This document shows, in pieces, positions 29,370-38,956 of a DNA stretch of 64,000 nucleotides (positions are counted from its first letter, which is position 1; every line of letters begins with the position of its first letter). Position numbers and translations under genes: made by a program. The notes below the pieces were generated by a model. The model searched no databases. It saw only the letters and a program-made list of their open reading frames with translations, and was not told the origin of the DNA. The stretch covers positions 175,794 to 239,793 of the forward strand of contig JAHHHU010000005.1 of NCBI GenBank assembly GCA_019359175.1, written 5' to 3'. The DNA is from Phormidium tanganyikae FI6-MK23. Lineage in GTDB: Bacteria; Cyanobacteriota; Cyanobacteriia; Leptolyngbyales; Leptolyngbyaceae.

Positions 29370-30567
29370 TTATTGCATTCGATCGATAGTACGATATTGA
29401 ACTGCCTCCGCCACATGATGCGCCTGCAAATCGTCGTCACCTGCTAAATCTGCGATCGTTCTTGCGACTTTGAGAATGCGATCGCTTGCTCGAACCGATA
29501 AACCCAAGCGGCGAATCGCATTTTCTAACAGCGATCGCGTCGCGTCATCGAGCTTGCACCATTGCCGTAAATGAGCGCTCTGCATTTCAGCATTGCAGCG
29601 TAAAGCGGTATCTTTGAACCGGATTGCAGCTCGATCGCGGGCTTGTTGAACTCTTGCTCTCACCGTTTCCGAATCTTCTCCAGTCGGTTGCTGCGTAATC
29701 TCTTCAGGCTTGAGCCGATTCACTCCAACTTGCAGATCGATTCGATCCATCAACGGGCCCGACAATCTCGCCCAATATTGCTCTCGCGCTCTCGGTGAAC
29801 AAGTGCAAGGCTGCACCGTATCCGCATAAAACCCACAGGGACAAGGATTTGTACTTGCAACTAAAGTAAACTGTGCTGGAAACGAAACTGATTGTCGAGT
29901 GCGAGAAATGGTCACCGTTCCATCTTCCAACGGCTGTCGAAGAAACTCCAAAACATCCCGCCGAAATTCTGTTAATTCATCCAGAAACAGCACACCCCGA
30001 TGAGCCAGCGAGATTTCGCCAGGACGGGGAAAGCTACCCCCTCCGACTAATGCCGCACCCGAAGCCGAATGATGCGGACTGCGAAACGGACGAACACCGA
30101 TCAGCGATCCCTTATTCTTGAGCAATCCAGCGATCGAATGAACTTGAGTCACTTCCAGCGCTTCCTCAAACTCCAGCGGCGGCATAATTCCCGGCAGCCG
30201 ACGTGCTAGCATCGTTTTTCCACTGCCCGGAGGCCCGACAAAAATTAGATTATGCCCTCCAGCAGCAGCGATTTCTAAAGCGCGACGGGCGTGAGCTTGC
30301 CCTTTGACATCCCGCAAGTCGGGCGCGGAACACTGCGTTTCACTGAGTTCAAGTTCTCCATCGATTCGAGCCGGAGTCGTGCCACTCGGATCATTGAGAA
30401 AAGCGCCCACTTCAGATAAATGCTTGAAGCCGTAAACGTTCAAACCTTTCACCACGGCGGCTTCCCGAACATTATCAGCAGGCACAACTAAGTTAGAAAT
30501 GCCGAGCGTTTTTGCAGCAGCAGCGATCGCTAAAACTCCCGCTACAGGTCGTAGACTGCCATCCAGC
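29370..30567 (-). pseudogene. comM: comM/yifB Mg-chelatase-like AAA ATPase, 3' part, cut by the element
   Basis: C-terminal 400 or so codons of ComM/YifB, a ring ATPase that aids branch migration in natural transformation. Walker A GPPGSGKT, Walker B GVLFLDELTEF, and the zinc-like CPCGFYADTVQPCTC loop are intact. Homology continues past the first ATG (30485) up to 30560, reading LLDGSLRPVAGVLAIAAAA once joined, then stops at the 7-bp core ATCCAGC. The upstream codons are found in the same strand and frame at 56820-57035, beyond the 26-kb insertion. An N-terminally truncated product lacking the Lon-like domain could still be made. Confidence 0.93.
30561..30567. other. Left attachment site (attL core)
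   Basis: ATCCAGC, shared with 56820-56826. To its left the sequence is comM (minus strand); to its right it is element DNA encoding the replication protein. The short core with little flanking identity is typical of large serine recombinases. Confidence 0.85.
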
Positions 30568-33500
30568 GATAGACAAACGTTACAAGGAACAAGCAGAAGC
30601 GATTGTCTGTGGTGATAACAATCGCGGTTGTACTGTCCAAAAGCAATCGAAAAAGGGTAAGGGAGAATCGGGATCTGAAGTTGTCACGTCACCCCCTGTC
30701 TTATATAGATATAGAGAAAAGTGTCACGTCACCCCCCCTAACCTTGATTCGGTAAGCAAGAATACTCAATCCCACTTTATTAAACAGATTGAGAAAGAAT
30801 TTATCGAAGGTTCTGCGATTCATCCTGACTTATTCGCTGAGAACTGCGTTTTTCACTCCGATCTCGAATATGACGTTTCAGGAAACGTTACAAGCCCGAT
30901 CCATGATGCGCTGAACTGGCATCTTGTCCGCTTCGGTCATCAGGCTAACCAAAATTTTGAAGCGGTTCTGATTCAGAATGAGGACGGTTCGACATTTCAG
31001 GCGAAACTTAGCAAACCTCGCACATCGAAAAATGGCAAAGTCTGCAAATACGAATCACCTAAAGGTAACGGAGCGAGAGCATTTTTACCGACCGTTCCCG
31101 CAAGCATTCGCCAACTGATCAGCGAACACTATTTGATCGAAGTTCCTTTAGAGGGTTCTTTCTGGGATTGGGTCAAACAGCGTCCAGAGATTCCAGTAAT
31201 CATCACTGAAGGAGCCAAGAAGGCACTATCTCTGCTCAGTTTGGGATATGTCGCAATCAGTTCTTATGGCGTTGCTAGTGGCATTGTACGTAAGGATGAA
31301 AAAGGATTAAAGCTTCAATACGCAGACTGGCATTTAATCGCGGATTTACAGCAGTTCAACTTATGTGATCGCGCTGTAGTTTTTGCATTTGATCAGGATG
31401 TTAAAAGCTCTACAAACCGCTCTGTAAATCGTGAGTTAGGTTACTTTGCAGATATCCTTAAGCGTTCTGGCGCATCCGTCAAAGTCGCGACATGGCATCA
31501 TTCCCAAGCTAAGGGCGTAGACGATTTAATCGCTGAATTTGGCGAACATGGCTGGTGGGTTACTTACGAAAATGCTCAAGATTTGGAGCAATGGCGGATC
31601 GATTACTACGTAAAGAATGCGCTGCGTAGAAAGCCTGATATCACCGTGAATACTCCGAATCTGACTCAAGCAGGACTAGAGCTTTACGGTAAAGATTTTG
31701 CTTTAGTGAGTCCAAAAGCGACATTTAAGACGGTGTTCATGTCGCAACAATTACGCGATATCCGCCGCATGGACGGGATTTTAGGTGAAGATACTCCGAT
31801 TCTACTTTTGGTGCATCGGATTAGCTTAGGCTCTGACTTATGCCCCCGATTAGGTTTGCAGTGGCGTAACGACTGCGAGGATCGCAACTACGGTAATAAG
31901 CTTGGAACTTGCATCGAAGGATTGTCACAGATTGACATCAAAGATTTCCGTGATTGTATTTTGACGATCGACGAAGCAAAGCAAGTCGCACAGCATCTAC
32001 TTTGCAGCAAGACTACTGAAGCTTATCGCCCCTATTACATCAGCAAAGTGAAGCAATTGATCCGCAATTGTAAACAGTTGATGATTGCCGATGCCGATCT
32101 AGATGATGCAACGATTCGACTTTTTGAAGAGATTCGAGGTAAGCGGATCACCGTTGTTAAGAATGAATATGTGGGTGAAGGATACAATGCGACGATCAGC
32201 AAATGCAAAAACAGCACCGCTCAAACTCGTAGATTGATCAAGCGGATTGAATCGAAACCTTTAGGTAAGACTATCTATATTGCAACTGACAATCGCGCTT
32301 TCTCAAAAACGCTTGCGAAGCTGTTACAGAAAAAGTTTCCAGAATTGCGAATTCTCCTAATCAATCAAGAGACGGTAGGAGATGAGGATCAACGCGAGTT
32401 TATGAAGCGTTCGACAGCAATAATCGACGCTGAACATTACGACGTTGTAATCGCTACTCCTACGCTTGGTACAGGCACATCGATCGAGTCTCACAAGATT
32501 GACAGCGTTTGGGGATTCTTCACAGGGCAATCGATTGATGCCGAAGCAATGATGCAAGCTTTGATCCGTGTGCGTCACTTGTGCGATCGCTTTATTTGGG
32601 TTGCTGAGAAGGGTAGAACGTGGAAATATGGCGCTACCACATCAAAAAAGCGTGTGAAAGAAATCTTAAGCGATCGCGCAATGACAGATTTATCGCTTGC
32701 GTCTGTTGGACAGCAATTGATGGAAGATTTCACCCAAGCTGAATTTACTTGGAAAAATTCACCATTCGTAGATTTGTATTGCCACTTCACAGCAAATAAA
32801 AACCGCTCTGCTTTGAATCTTGCCAGTGAACTCGAAGCGAGGTTGATGAATGAAGGACACAACTTTTTGTATGTACATCCCAACTCAGATAAGACGGATA
32901 AAGAAATCAAAAAAGAACAAGCTGAAATTAAGCAAGAAATCAAAATCGAATCGCGTGATCTGATCGAGAATGCGGCAGATATTGAGAAATCCCAAGTAGA
33001 CGAATTTCGACGCAATCCGAAAGGCATGACTCAAGAAAATCATGCGGCAGTCGCAAAGTATTACGTTAAAGAATTCTATGCGGTCGATGAAGTAGACGAA
33101 ACGCTTCTAGAGTTCGATAACGAGGGGCGCAACCGCTCAATCATTCGTGAACGGGAGAATCTTTTTAATGAGGAATTAGCCACAGAACGCGCTAACAAAT
33201 CGATTTTTAAGGCGACTCACATCCGAGATGCAAAGGTAGCTGATACAGAGTATTCCGATAGCGGTTCCAATGATGGCGAACTTGCTGAGGATTTCACCGT
33301 TTGGGACTTTGACAGCACGATCGCACGTCGTAAGCTTCGACTAATGCTGAACTTAGGTGATTTTCTCAAAGTTGAGAATCGCGAGAAAGTGTACAAATCT
33401 GAAGATTACGCTCCATACGCTGAACTTGCGAGAAAGTACGCTGAACCGATTAAGAAACTTCTGGGAGTCACGATCACCGCAAAAGTTAAAGACGTGCGGA

Positions 33501-33943
33501 TCGTGAATGACTTACTTGCTCAGATTGGCGTAAAGATGACATCGAAGCAGGTTAAAAAGCAAGGTAAAAGCGAATGGGTCTATCTGCTTGATCAGAGTTC
33601 AGAAGAATACACCGAAGCGGTTCTAAAACGCAGATCCGAGAAGTGGGTATCGAAGGAAGAATCGGGATCTGAAGCGGTAACGTCACCCCCCTATTTATAT
33701 AAGAAAAACGGTAACGTGACCCCCCCTAACGCTCAATTGGTAAGCAATTCTACTCACCCTGAACCCGTCCAATTCACCGAAGCGGATATCGAGGACTACC
33801 GAAGCGCGATCGAGGATTGTGGCAACGATGATTTACTCCTTCAAATCTTGGAAGATACCACACCCGATTTATACCAAGTTGCGTTCTCTCGATTGCTTAG
33901 AACCTTACCCGAATCGATTGATCTCGCACTACTGCCTGTCTAA
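30563..33943 (+). CDS. CyRepA-type plasmid replication protein, main part (start codon at the other end of the element)
   Basis: Primase-helicase-like replication initiator of cyanobacterial plasmids (DUF3854/Toprim plus superfamily helicase). Toprim motifs IPVIITEGAKKALSLLSLG and AVVFAFDQDV are clear; the helicase part has a degenerate P-loop SPKATFKT at 31709-31732 (relatives: SPKGTGKT), ILTIDEAKQV and IATPTLGTGTSIES. A C-terminal segment repeats an N-terminal one (ESGSE.VTSPP...VTPPN). The open frame has no ATG before 31739, past the Toprim domain; a TTG at 30512 lies inside comM antisense. Joined through the att core, it gains 52 codons and an ATG from 56666, giving 1178 residues. The integrated copy is therefore headless. 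Confidence 0.88.
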   Translation, partial: PAIDKRYKEQAEAIVCGDNNRGCTVQKQSKKGKGESGSEVVTSPPVLYRYREKCHVTPPNLDSVSKNTQSHFIKQIEKEFIEGSAIHPDLFAENCVFHSDLEYDVSGNVTSPIHDALNWHLVRFGHQANQNFEAVLIQNEDGSTFQAKLSKPRTSKNGKVCKYESPKGNGARAFLPTVPASIRQLISEHYLIEVPLEGSFWDWVKQRPEIPVIITEGAKKALSLLSLGYVAISSYGVASGIVRKDEKGLKLQYADWHLIADLQQFNLCDRAVVFAFDQDVKSSTNRSVNRELGYFADILKRSGASVKVATWHHSQAKGVDDLIAEFGEHGWWVTYENAQDLEQWRIDYYVKNALRRKPDITVNTPNLTQAGLELYGKDFALVSPKATFKTVFMSQQLRDIRRMDGILGEDTPILLLVHRISLGSDLCPRLGLQWRNDCEDRNYGNKLGTCIEGLSQIDIKDFRDCILTIDEAKQVAQHLLCSKTTEAYRPYYISKVKQLIRNCKQLMIADADLDDATIRLFEEIRGKRITVVKNEYVGEGYNATISKCKNSTAQTRRLIKRIESKPLGKTIYIATDNRAFSKTLAKLLQKKFPELRILLINQETVGDEDQREFMKRSTAIIDAEHYDVVIATPTLGTGTSIESHKIDSVWGFFTGQSIDAEAMMQALIRVRHLCDRFIWVAEKGRTWKYGATTSKKRVKEILSDRAMTDLSLASVGQQLMEDFTQAEFTWKNSPFVDLYCHFTANKNRSALNLASELEARLMNEGHNFLYVHPNSDKTDKEIKKEQAEIKQEIKIESRDLIENAADIEKSQVDEFRRNPKGMTQENHAAVAKYYVKEFYAVDEVDETLLEFDNEGRNRSIIRERENLFNEELATERANKSIFKATHIRDAKVADTEYSDSGSNDGELAEDFTVWDFDSTIARRKLRLMLNLGDFLKVENREKVYKSEDYAPYAELARKYAEPIKKLLGVTITAKVKDVRIVNDLLAQIGVKMTSKQVKKQGKSEWVYLLDQSSEEYTEAVLKRRSEKWVSKEESGSEAVTSPPYLYKKNGNVTPPNAQLVSNSTHPEPVQFTEADIEDYRSAIEDCGNDDLLLQILEDTTPDLYQVAFSRLLRTLPESIDLALLPV
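30665..30768 (+). repeat. Repeat R1 (about 100 bp) inside the rep gene
   Basis: Begins GAATCGGGATCTGAAG and ends GGTAAGCAAGAATACTCA. It holds two direct copies of GTCACGTCACCCCC (30683 and 30723) around a TATATA core. Homologous to R2 (33659-33756) in the same gene and frame, and to R3 (46181-46277) in inverse orientation. Confidence 0.75.
33659..33756 (+). repeat. Repeat R2 inside the rep gene 3' end
   Basis: Begins GAATCGGGATCTGAAG; contains GGTAACGTCACCCCC (33676) and GGTAACGTGACCCCCC (about 33710), then GGTAAGCAATTCTACTCA. In frame it encodes ESGSEAVTSPP and NVTPPN, echoing R1. Confidence 0.75.
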
Positions 33944-34020
33944 CACTTGATCACGGGGGAGCCAGTCAAACTTCCCCTAGACGGACTATCGAAAAACATC
34001 TCTCAACTCACAAAAACAAC

Positions 34021-34248
34021 ATGATTAAACAAATCTTCCAATCTCTCGAAATCGTCCGTTTACAAGCCGATGTGAAGCGTCTGCGAACCGAACGCGATGA
34101 ACTGAAGCAGGAACTCTCGAACATTCAATCGGAGTACGAACGCTACCGAGCAGGCGAACTCATCAGGAAAGACGACTTTCTCCAGGATGCGCTCAAATAC
34201 CTAATCAACAGCGGCGCGATCACAGATAACAGATCCGCGATCCGATAA
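34021..34248 (+). CDS. Small coiled-coil protein
   Basis: A 75-residue protein whose first half is a charged leucine-heptad helix (LQADVKRLRTERDELKQELS), a likely dimerising coiled coil, followed by LRKDDFLQ-like and LINSGAITDNRSAI segments. It lies 77 bp after the rep gene on the same strand and may be co-expressed. No family recognised. Confidence 0.6.
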   Translation: MIKQIFQSLEIVRLQADVKRLRTERDELKQELSNIQSEYERYRAGELIRKDDFLQDALKYLINSGAITDNRSAIR

Positions 34249-34289
34249 CCACAACTGCCTACCATCGCCAATCTAAGGAGGACTCACCC

Positions 34290-34862
34290 ATGAACGAACA
34301 AATGCCTTACTACCAAGCCGTAGGAGTCCTACAAGGCATCCTCAGCCAAACAGAAGACGGGCTATCGATGACCATCGGAGAAACTAAAGTTCGTGCCACT
34401 GCCAGAGCTTCGCTTAAGTTTTGGCTTGGGACTGACGGTAAGCAATATCTCGATTCTGTGCAGAATTGGAGGTGCTACCCTCGCACAACGAAAGACGGGC
34501 AAATTTCAAAAGTGCAACTCGTAGGACTCGCATCCGATGAACCCTCCATCGTTCAAATCTCAGGCAGAGCGATCGAATCCGATGGAATCATCAAGGTATG
34601 GATTCATCGCAATGATCCGAAAAACCTAGAGCGCTCAAAGTCCTTTTATTTGACGTTAAACGGAGCGTTAGGCATCCAAACAGGTGCATTCGTGCGAATC
34701 ACCGCAATCGTTAACAACGGCTTCCTACTGGTAATCTCAGGGGAGACATTAGCGAATGCTCCTAAACCAGTACGCAAGGGCAAAAAACCGATTATCAAGA
34801 GTAATACAAAAGTGACATCTGAGCGTGAGCAGAAGCGTAAACTGTCGTATGCTGTTGGTTGA
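34290..34862 (+). CDS. Hypothetical element protein, possibly OB-fold
   Basis: A 190-residue soluble protein preceded by AAGGAGG. Composition is strand-rich in the middle (LVGLASDEPSIVQISGRAIE and GAFVRITAIVNNGFLLVIS), suggesting an OB-like nucleic-acid-binding fold, with a basic tail (VRKGKKPIIKSNTKV). It follows rep and the coiled-coil gene, so a single-strand-binding or replication-accessory role is possible; that is inference. Confidence 0.6.
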   Translation: MNEQMPYYQAVGVLQGILSQTEDGLSMTIGETKVRATARASLKFWLGTDGKQYLDSVQNWRCYPRTTKDGQISKVQLVGLASDEPSIVQISGRAIESDGIIKVWIHRNDPKNLERSKSFYLTLNGALGIQTGAFVRITAIVNNGFLLVISGETLANAPKPVRKGKKPIIKSNTKVTSEREQKRKLSYAVG

Positions 34863-34931
34863 TTTCTCTCATGAAAGATTTGCATTACGACTGCGCTACA
34901 ATGAAGATGTACTAAAAGTTTGCTTGTAGCG

Positions 34932-35096
34932 ATGAAAGAAACGATTCAGATACGCTTATCATCTGATACAAAAAAGCAGTTTAAAGCAATTGTGAATTTT
35001 GAAGGTTCGACTGTTACCGAATCGATTCGAGATTTCATCAATAGCAAGATTGTCGCTCATTCTCAAGTGTCCTCAAAAGTGAAAACCCCAGTCTGA
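34932..35096 (+). CDS. Ribbon-helix-helix-like small DNA-binding protein
   Basis: A 54-residue frame: MKETIQIRLSSDTKKQFKAI, then EGSTVTESIRDFINSKIV. The beta-strand followed by two helices with T-x-S-I-R-D-F is the layout of RHH regulators and plasmid copy-control or antitoxin proteins. It lies just downstream of the replication block. A regulator of rep or partition is a reasonable guess. Confidence 0.6.
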   Translation: MKETIQIRLSSDTKKQFKAIVNFEGSTVTESIRDFINSKIVAHSQVSSKVKTPV

Positions 35097-35151
35097 TTAT
35101 TTGAATCAAGCTGAGGTTATTTTCTGTTGTTAAATCTGTTGTACTCACATT

Positions 35152-35550
35152 ATGTCAAAGTTTATCAATTTCATTCCGACAACGATGGAGCAATTGGCTG
35201 CAAACCTCCAAGGCTACGCACATCAAGCAAACATCTCGATCCCGAATCTCGAATATTTAGGCTTAACGATTCAGGGTGATCGCCTTATTGCGTTTACAGA
35301 TTTTGAAGGATCAGGTACAACGGTAGCGACTGGAGATTTTCAGAAGTTAGCACAATTGCATGATCAACTGATGACTCCTAACGCTTTCCCTCACTCTGCT
35401 TCTATTGAGAATTCTCTAGATCGTCTTAAGCCTTCTAACGCCGCTCCTAAGCGATCCTTAAGTCCTCAGCAGCAGGCGAAACGAGAGAGAAGCTTAAGAC
35501 GCGCCCAACGTCATCACGCTAAGAAACAATCGAGAAACGCTGCTCTGTAG
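35152..35550 (+). CDS. Hypothetical element protein with basic tail
   Basis: A 132-residue soluble protein with a strand-rich N-terminal domain (LEYLGLTIQGDRLIAFTDFE) and a Lys/Arg/Gln-rich C-terminus (SPQQQAKRERSLRRAQRHHA) that could bind nucleic acid. A clear terminator follows at 35576. No family recognised. Confidence 0.55.
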   Translation: MSKFINFIPTTMEQLAANLQGYAHQANISIPNLEYLGLTIQGDRLIAFTDFEGSGTTVATGDFQKLAQLHDQLMTPNAFPHSASIENSLDRLKPSNAAPKRSLSPQQQAKRERSLRRAQRHHAKKQSRNAAL

Positions 35551-35575
35551 ATTATCCACAAGTTCAAACAGACGT

Positions 35576-35609
35576 AAAACCTCTAGAAGCAATCCTAGAG
35601 GTTTTCTTA
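35576..35609 (+). terminator. Rho-independent terminator ending the rep-side operon
   Basis: AAAACCTCTAG (35576-35586) pairs with CTAGAGGTTTT (35595-35605), followed by CTTAT. Confidence 0.75.
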
Positions 35610-35735
35610 TGATTTTGCTATCTGTTCAAGTTCATCAGCCTATCGATTATCTAGTCATGTTCCTGAACATCGTGTAAGAGAAGCTTTTCTGGTACGCTGT
35701 AAACACGATTGATTCATTGAGGAAATAAAATTCAT

Positions 35736-36161
35736 ATGAAAACAGCTTCCGTCAGAACATGGAGTACGGTCTTCTCCACGCTTGCTATTTGCTGCTTCAG
35801 TATTCCTGCAATGGCTTTACCCCTTCAGGAAGGCAGGTATCGAATTGGGTCTAAATACATTCAAATTGCGGCTAGAGGTAATCGTCTCTGCTATCAAGGA
35901 CTATCGGCAAGAGGTAACACTACTTCTTCGATCACGCCCCATACATCACCTGACTTTTACGTGGTGAATTTCAAAACTGCTGACAGCAAGGAAACGCTTG
36001 TTTTGCACCAACCTACTATCGGAAATTTACTCTATGGTACGTTACATAATCTTGCTTCCTGGGCGGCTGACTATGAAAGCTCTCGGTCGCAGAATGATGC
36101 AATGGAGCGGTGTCTTGGAAGCCAATCTCCCTTTCTAGAGGAGAGTACTTCATCACGATAA
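35736..36161 (+). CDS. Secreted hypothetical protein
   Basis: A 141-residue protein with a signal peptide (STVFSTLAICCFSIPAMA, cleavage likely after AMA near residue 28). The mature part is small with two cysteines (RLCYQG and ERCLGS) that could form a disulfide. Similar small secreted proteins occur at 41239, 46473 and 49488 in this element. Function unknown. Confidence 0.55.
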   Translation: MKTASVRTWSTVFSTLAICCFSIPAMALPLQEGRYRIGSKYIQIAARGNRLCYQGLSARGNTTSSITPHTSPDFYVVNFKTADSKETLVLHQPTIGNLLYGTLHNLASWAADYESSRSQNDAMERCLGSQSPFLEESTSSR

Positions 36162-36163
36162 AC

Positions 36164-36364
36164 TTAAATCGAGCAGCAACTTCTTTCATTGAGTTGAAGA
36201 TCTGATGCTACAGAATGTCTTAAAACACTATTCATAAAGCTTCCTCGCAAATGCAGACAATTATATTGACTCAAGAGAATTTCTACAGTCGCTTTCGTGC
36301 GGTCTAGAGATTGCTTTTGAAGCTTTTTTTTGATTGCTTGGGCTACTGAATTTATTTTGCTCAT
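36164..36364 (-). CDS. Small protein coupled to the terminase small subunit
   Basis: A 66-residue basic frame beginning MSKINSVAQAIKKKLQKQSL, with its ATG overlapping the terminase stop (ATGA), so it is translationally coupled. The N-terminal helix is amphipathic; the C-terminus has Cys-Cys (ERSCCSI). No family recognised. Confidence 0.45.
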   Translation of the reverse strand: MSKINSVAQAIKKKLQKQSLDRTKATVEILLSQYNCLHLRGSFMNSVLRHSVASDLQLNERSCCSI

Positions 36365-36909
36365 TCTTCTATCATCCACTTACCATCTTTATTCTGTCGC
36401 AGCTTACAGCCGTAACTTTCCATGATCCGAAGTCCTAAGTTAATATCCGAGAGATAACCGCTTACTCTCAAAAGGGTCTCGATCGCTTGAATCTTCGGGT
36501 GCATCTTAAGCTTGCGCTTGCGTCTGATCCCTTGATCTGTCTCCACTTCATCAATAGACAAATCACTAATGGCAGCAAGAGCGGACGGATTTTTCAATAG
36601 CTCCTCTTTTGGCAGCATTTGACCTGTCGAAAGATCAATCAATTGATCCACTCGCGATAGACCTATTGCCTGTAGCTCAAGGATCAATTTCACTTCATCA
36701 ATGACTACACTTTTCTCTTTTTCGGATTTCAAATAATTTAAGTAAGCTGAAACGCTAGGGTTTTTAAGGAGTTTGCTTGCTTCGACTGATGCGACCGTGC
36801 GAGTTTTGACGCTGTAACCAGCAAGAGTGTAGCTCTGAGTTGCAGATGTCCCCTTGAAGACCTCCTCAGCAAATGCCCTTTGTTTTTGCGTTAGTTTACC
36901 CTCGAACAC
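36361..36909 (-). CDS. Phage terminase small subunit-like protein
   Basis: A 182-residue protein with the terminase small subunit DNA-binding domain: LTQKQRAFAEEVFKGTSATQ, AGYSVKTRTVASVEASKLL and NPSVSAYLNYLKSEKEKSV, then a helical linker and an acidic C-terminus. Terminase small subunits recognise pac/cos DNA and recruit the large subunit. No large terminase, portal or capsid gene is in the element. It lies 26 bp from the recombinase gene on the same strand. A lone terS beside an integrase recalls phage satellites that redirect packaging; here that is inference. Confidence 0.75.
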   Translation of the reverse strand: MFEGKLTQKQRAFAEEVFKGTSATQSYTLAGYSVKTRTVASVEASKLLKNPSVSAYLNYLKSEKEKSVVIDEVKLILELQAIGLSRVDQLIDLSTGQMLPKEELLKNPSALAAISDLSIDEVETDQGIRRKRKLKMHPKIQAIETLLRVSGYLSDINLGLRIMESYGCKLRQNKDGKWMIEE

Positions 36910-36935
36910 GCTTAGACCTATATTTGAACTTATCT

Positions 36936-38858
36936 TTAGTCTAGCTTTTGGGTTCCTTGCTGCAATCCTCGCATAAAATCGGCAAATTCTCTCAAAGGGC
37001 GGATTTCTAGAGGTTCTACGTCTGGATGAGTCACTAGAAACAATTCAACAGCTTCGCTTAAGACTTTCGAGGGTAGCTTATCCCAAGTAGGACGTTCGCC
37101 ACCCCAAACAGCATCAGGAGACATAATAACTTGATCTTTATCTTTAATGTCACGTTCCCCGTTCAGAACCACATTGATATCCCAATTAACTGATCTCTTG
37201 CGTTTTTTCAATTGGTTCTCTGTTAGTGCCATCGGTTGATCATCACTCGGCTTTACCTCAACTCTAGCAACGAGATCCCGATAGATGAAGAACTTTTGAT
37301 CCTCGCTTAACTCTTGCCAGAAGCGATCATCATTCAAAGCTGACAAAATTTTACCTTTCTGTTCTGGAGATATCCTCTCTAGTTTCTTTTCACCTCTCAA
37401 CATTTCGATTTCAGATTGCAATCGTTCGATGACTTCTGGTATGCCTGAAATGTTTTTTGATTTCTGTAAATCTTGAATTTGGTGCTGTTTTTCAAGAATC
37501 TCTGGATTCTCTTTTTCTTCGGTAGGCTTATGTGCTTTCTCTTGAAATCTCATTGCTTCATTTTTGACAGCATTAAGGATTTTCTCTTCTACGACTTCGA
37601 CTCTTAAATAATTTGTGACACCCATAATTTGGAAACTCTCGCACGTCCTTAAATTAGATTTTGGGCAATAATAGTAATAATAATCGCGCTCGGTTCTTGT
37701 CTTTTCCTTGCCAGCTTTATTGTAGGAATAATTAGAACCACACACAGCACATTTAATCAAACCAGAGAGCGGGTGCAACTGTTTACTGGATTGGAATCCG
37801 TGACTTTCTCGATTCTGTTTAATGATTGTTTCAATCTGCCTAAATTCCTCCTCAGTGATCAAACGTTGCTCCAGATGAGTGCCGTAGATAATCTTATGTT
37901 TGCGCTCGTCTCTTTCTTCTAGTTTTTTACCCTTGTTTCTCTTCCTATACTCTTCCTCGCTTTCAAGAAAGTACCTTAGATGACCTCTCAAAACAGGGTT
38001 AGTAATCCAGATTGCAAAGCCTGAAGGTGAACGCTGAAAGATGCCTTCATTCTCAAATCCAGCGTGTGTTACTCTTGCATTTGAGTATTTCAAAAGACCA
38101 TATTTTAGATTGAACGTTCTAATCGTCTTTCTAATGCTTTTGGTAATCAAATAAATATCGACTAAATCCCTAGCAGCATCAGCGCGGCTTAAGGTATTTT
38201 CCTTAGTCCATTTCTCTAGTGTTTCTTTTGTCCAGTCTGAAGTACTTAGTACTTTAGTTTTAGTTTCTCCCTCCTCTATCACTTCGCTTGTTGGCAGCAT
38301 ACAGAGTAAGCCTTTATCATGATCTAACTCATGGTCTAACTCATGCCGTCTAGTCGAAACAGTCTTACCGTCTGCTAATTCAATTTGATCTAGGATGTCG
38401 CTTTTCTTGTAGCCAAAAGGCGGATTCATCGCCTCTTGTCTTTTTCTCAAATATTCCCAACCATGTTTAGAGCGTTCACTGATTAGCTCACCTTCAAAAA
38501 TAGCGACATCGGCTAACACACCTGCTAACAAACGACCTGCTGTAGAATTCAAATCAATCTTTTGATCTAGTACTAAAAGATCAACTTTTGCGTTAATAAA
38601 TGTTTGGTAAACAGTTGAAAGTTCTCTAGTTCTACCTAAGCGATCTATTCGTGTGACCACAACGCGATCTACTTCTTTTGCTTGAACAAGTCTTAAAACG
38701 TCTGCAAAGATAGGACGTGCGCCTTTTGTTGCAGACGCTTCCTCTCTAAAAACTTCAGTACATCCGTGAGTTTTCAAGCGGTCTACCTGTTGAGCTAATG
38801 CGTTAGGGTTTTTCTCTTCATCCTGTTTTGATACCCGCGCATAACCGACGATTCGCAT
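36936..38858 (-). CDS. Large serine recombinase (element integrase)
   Basis: A 640-residue recombinase. The N-terminal resolvase domain MRIVGYARVSKQDEE has the catalytic Ser10; DRVVVTRIDRLGR and LLAGVLADVAIFEGELISE follow. Then come the recombinase domain, a zinc ribbon (IKCAVCGSNYSYNKAG with a second cysteine pair in YYYCPKSNLRTC), and a coiled coil (NPEILEKQHQIQDLQKSKN). It resembles XisF-type cyanobacterial recombinases. It would cut at the 7-bp core in comM and in the element's rep gene. Unusually for its class, it lies about 6 kb from the nearest attachment site. A recombination directionality factor is not identified. Confidence 0.93.
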   Translation of the reverse strand: MRIVGYARVSKQDEEKNPNALAQQVDRLKTHGCTEVFREEASATKGARPIFADVLRLVQAKEVDRVVVTRIDRLGRTRELSTVYQTFINAKVDLLVLDQKIDLNSTAGRLLAGVLADVAIFEGELISERSKHGWEYLRKRQEAMNPPFGYKKSDILDQIELADGKTVSTRRHELDHELDHDKGLLCMLPTSEVIEEGETKTKVLSTSDWTKETLEKWTKENTLSRADAARDLVDIYLITKSIRKTIRTFNLKYGLLKYSNARVTHAGFENEGIFQRSPSGFAIWITNPVLRGHLRYFLESEEEYRKRNKGKKLEERDERKHKIIYGTHLEQRLITEEEFRQIETIIKQNRESHGFQSSKQLHPLSGLIKCAVCGSNYSYNKAGKEKTRTERDYYYYYCPKSNLRTCESFQIMGVTNYLRVEVVEEKILNAVKNEAMRFQEKAHKPTEEKENPEILEKQHQIQDLQKSKNISGIPEVIERLQSEIEMLRGEKKLERISPEQKGKILSALNDDRFWQELSEDQKFFIYRDLVARVEVKPSDDQPMALTENQLKKRKRSVNWDINVVLNGERDIKDKDQVIMSPDAVWGGERPTWDKLPSKVLSEAVELFLVTHPDVEPLEIRPLREFADFMRGLQQGTQKLD

Positions 38859-38956
38859 AAGACCATCTCAAGAACTGCGATCGCTATTCTGGCATCGTTC
38901 GATTATCTTGTGTCTAAAGTTTTGGAACTCTAAAGCCTTTCTCTCAAGGTTTCCTA

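Noticed and set aside
30512..30562. TTG at 30512 as the true start of the replication protein
   Set aside because: The codons up to the att core are antisense comM, so the start would exist only after integration; the core and the 56666 frame explain it better.
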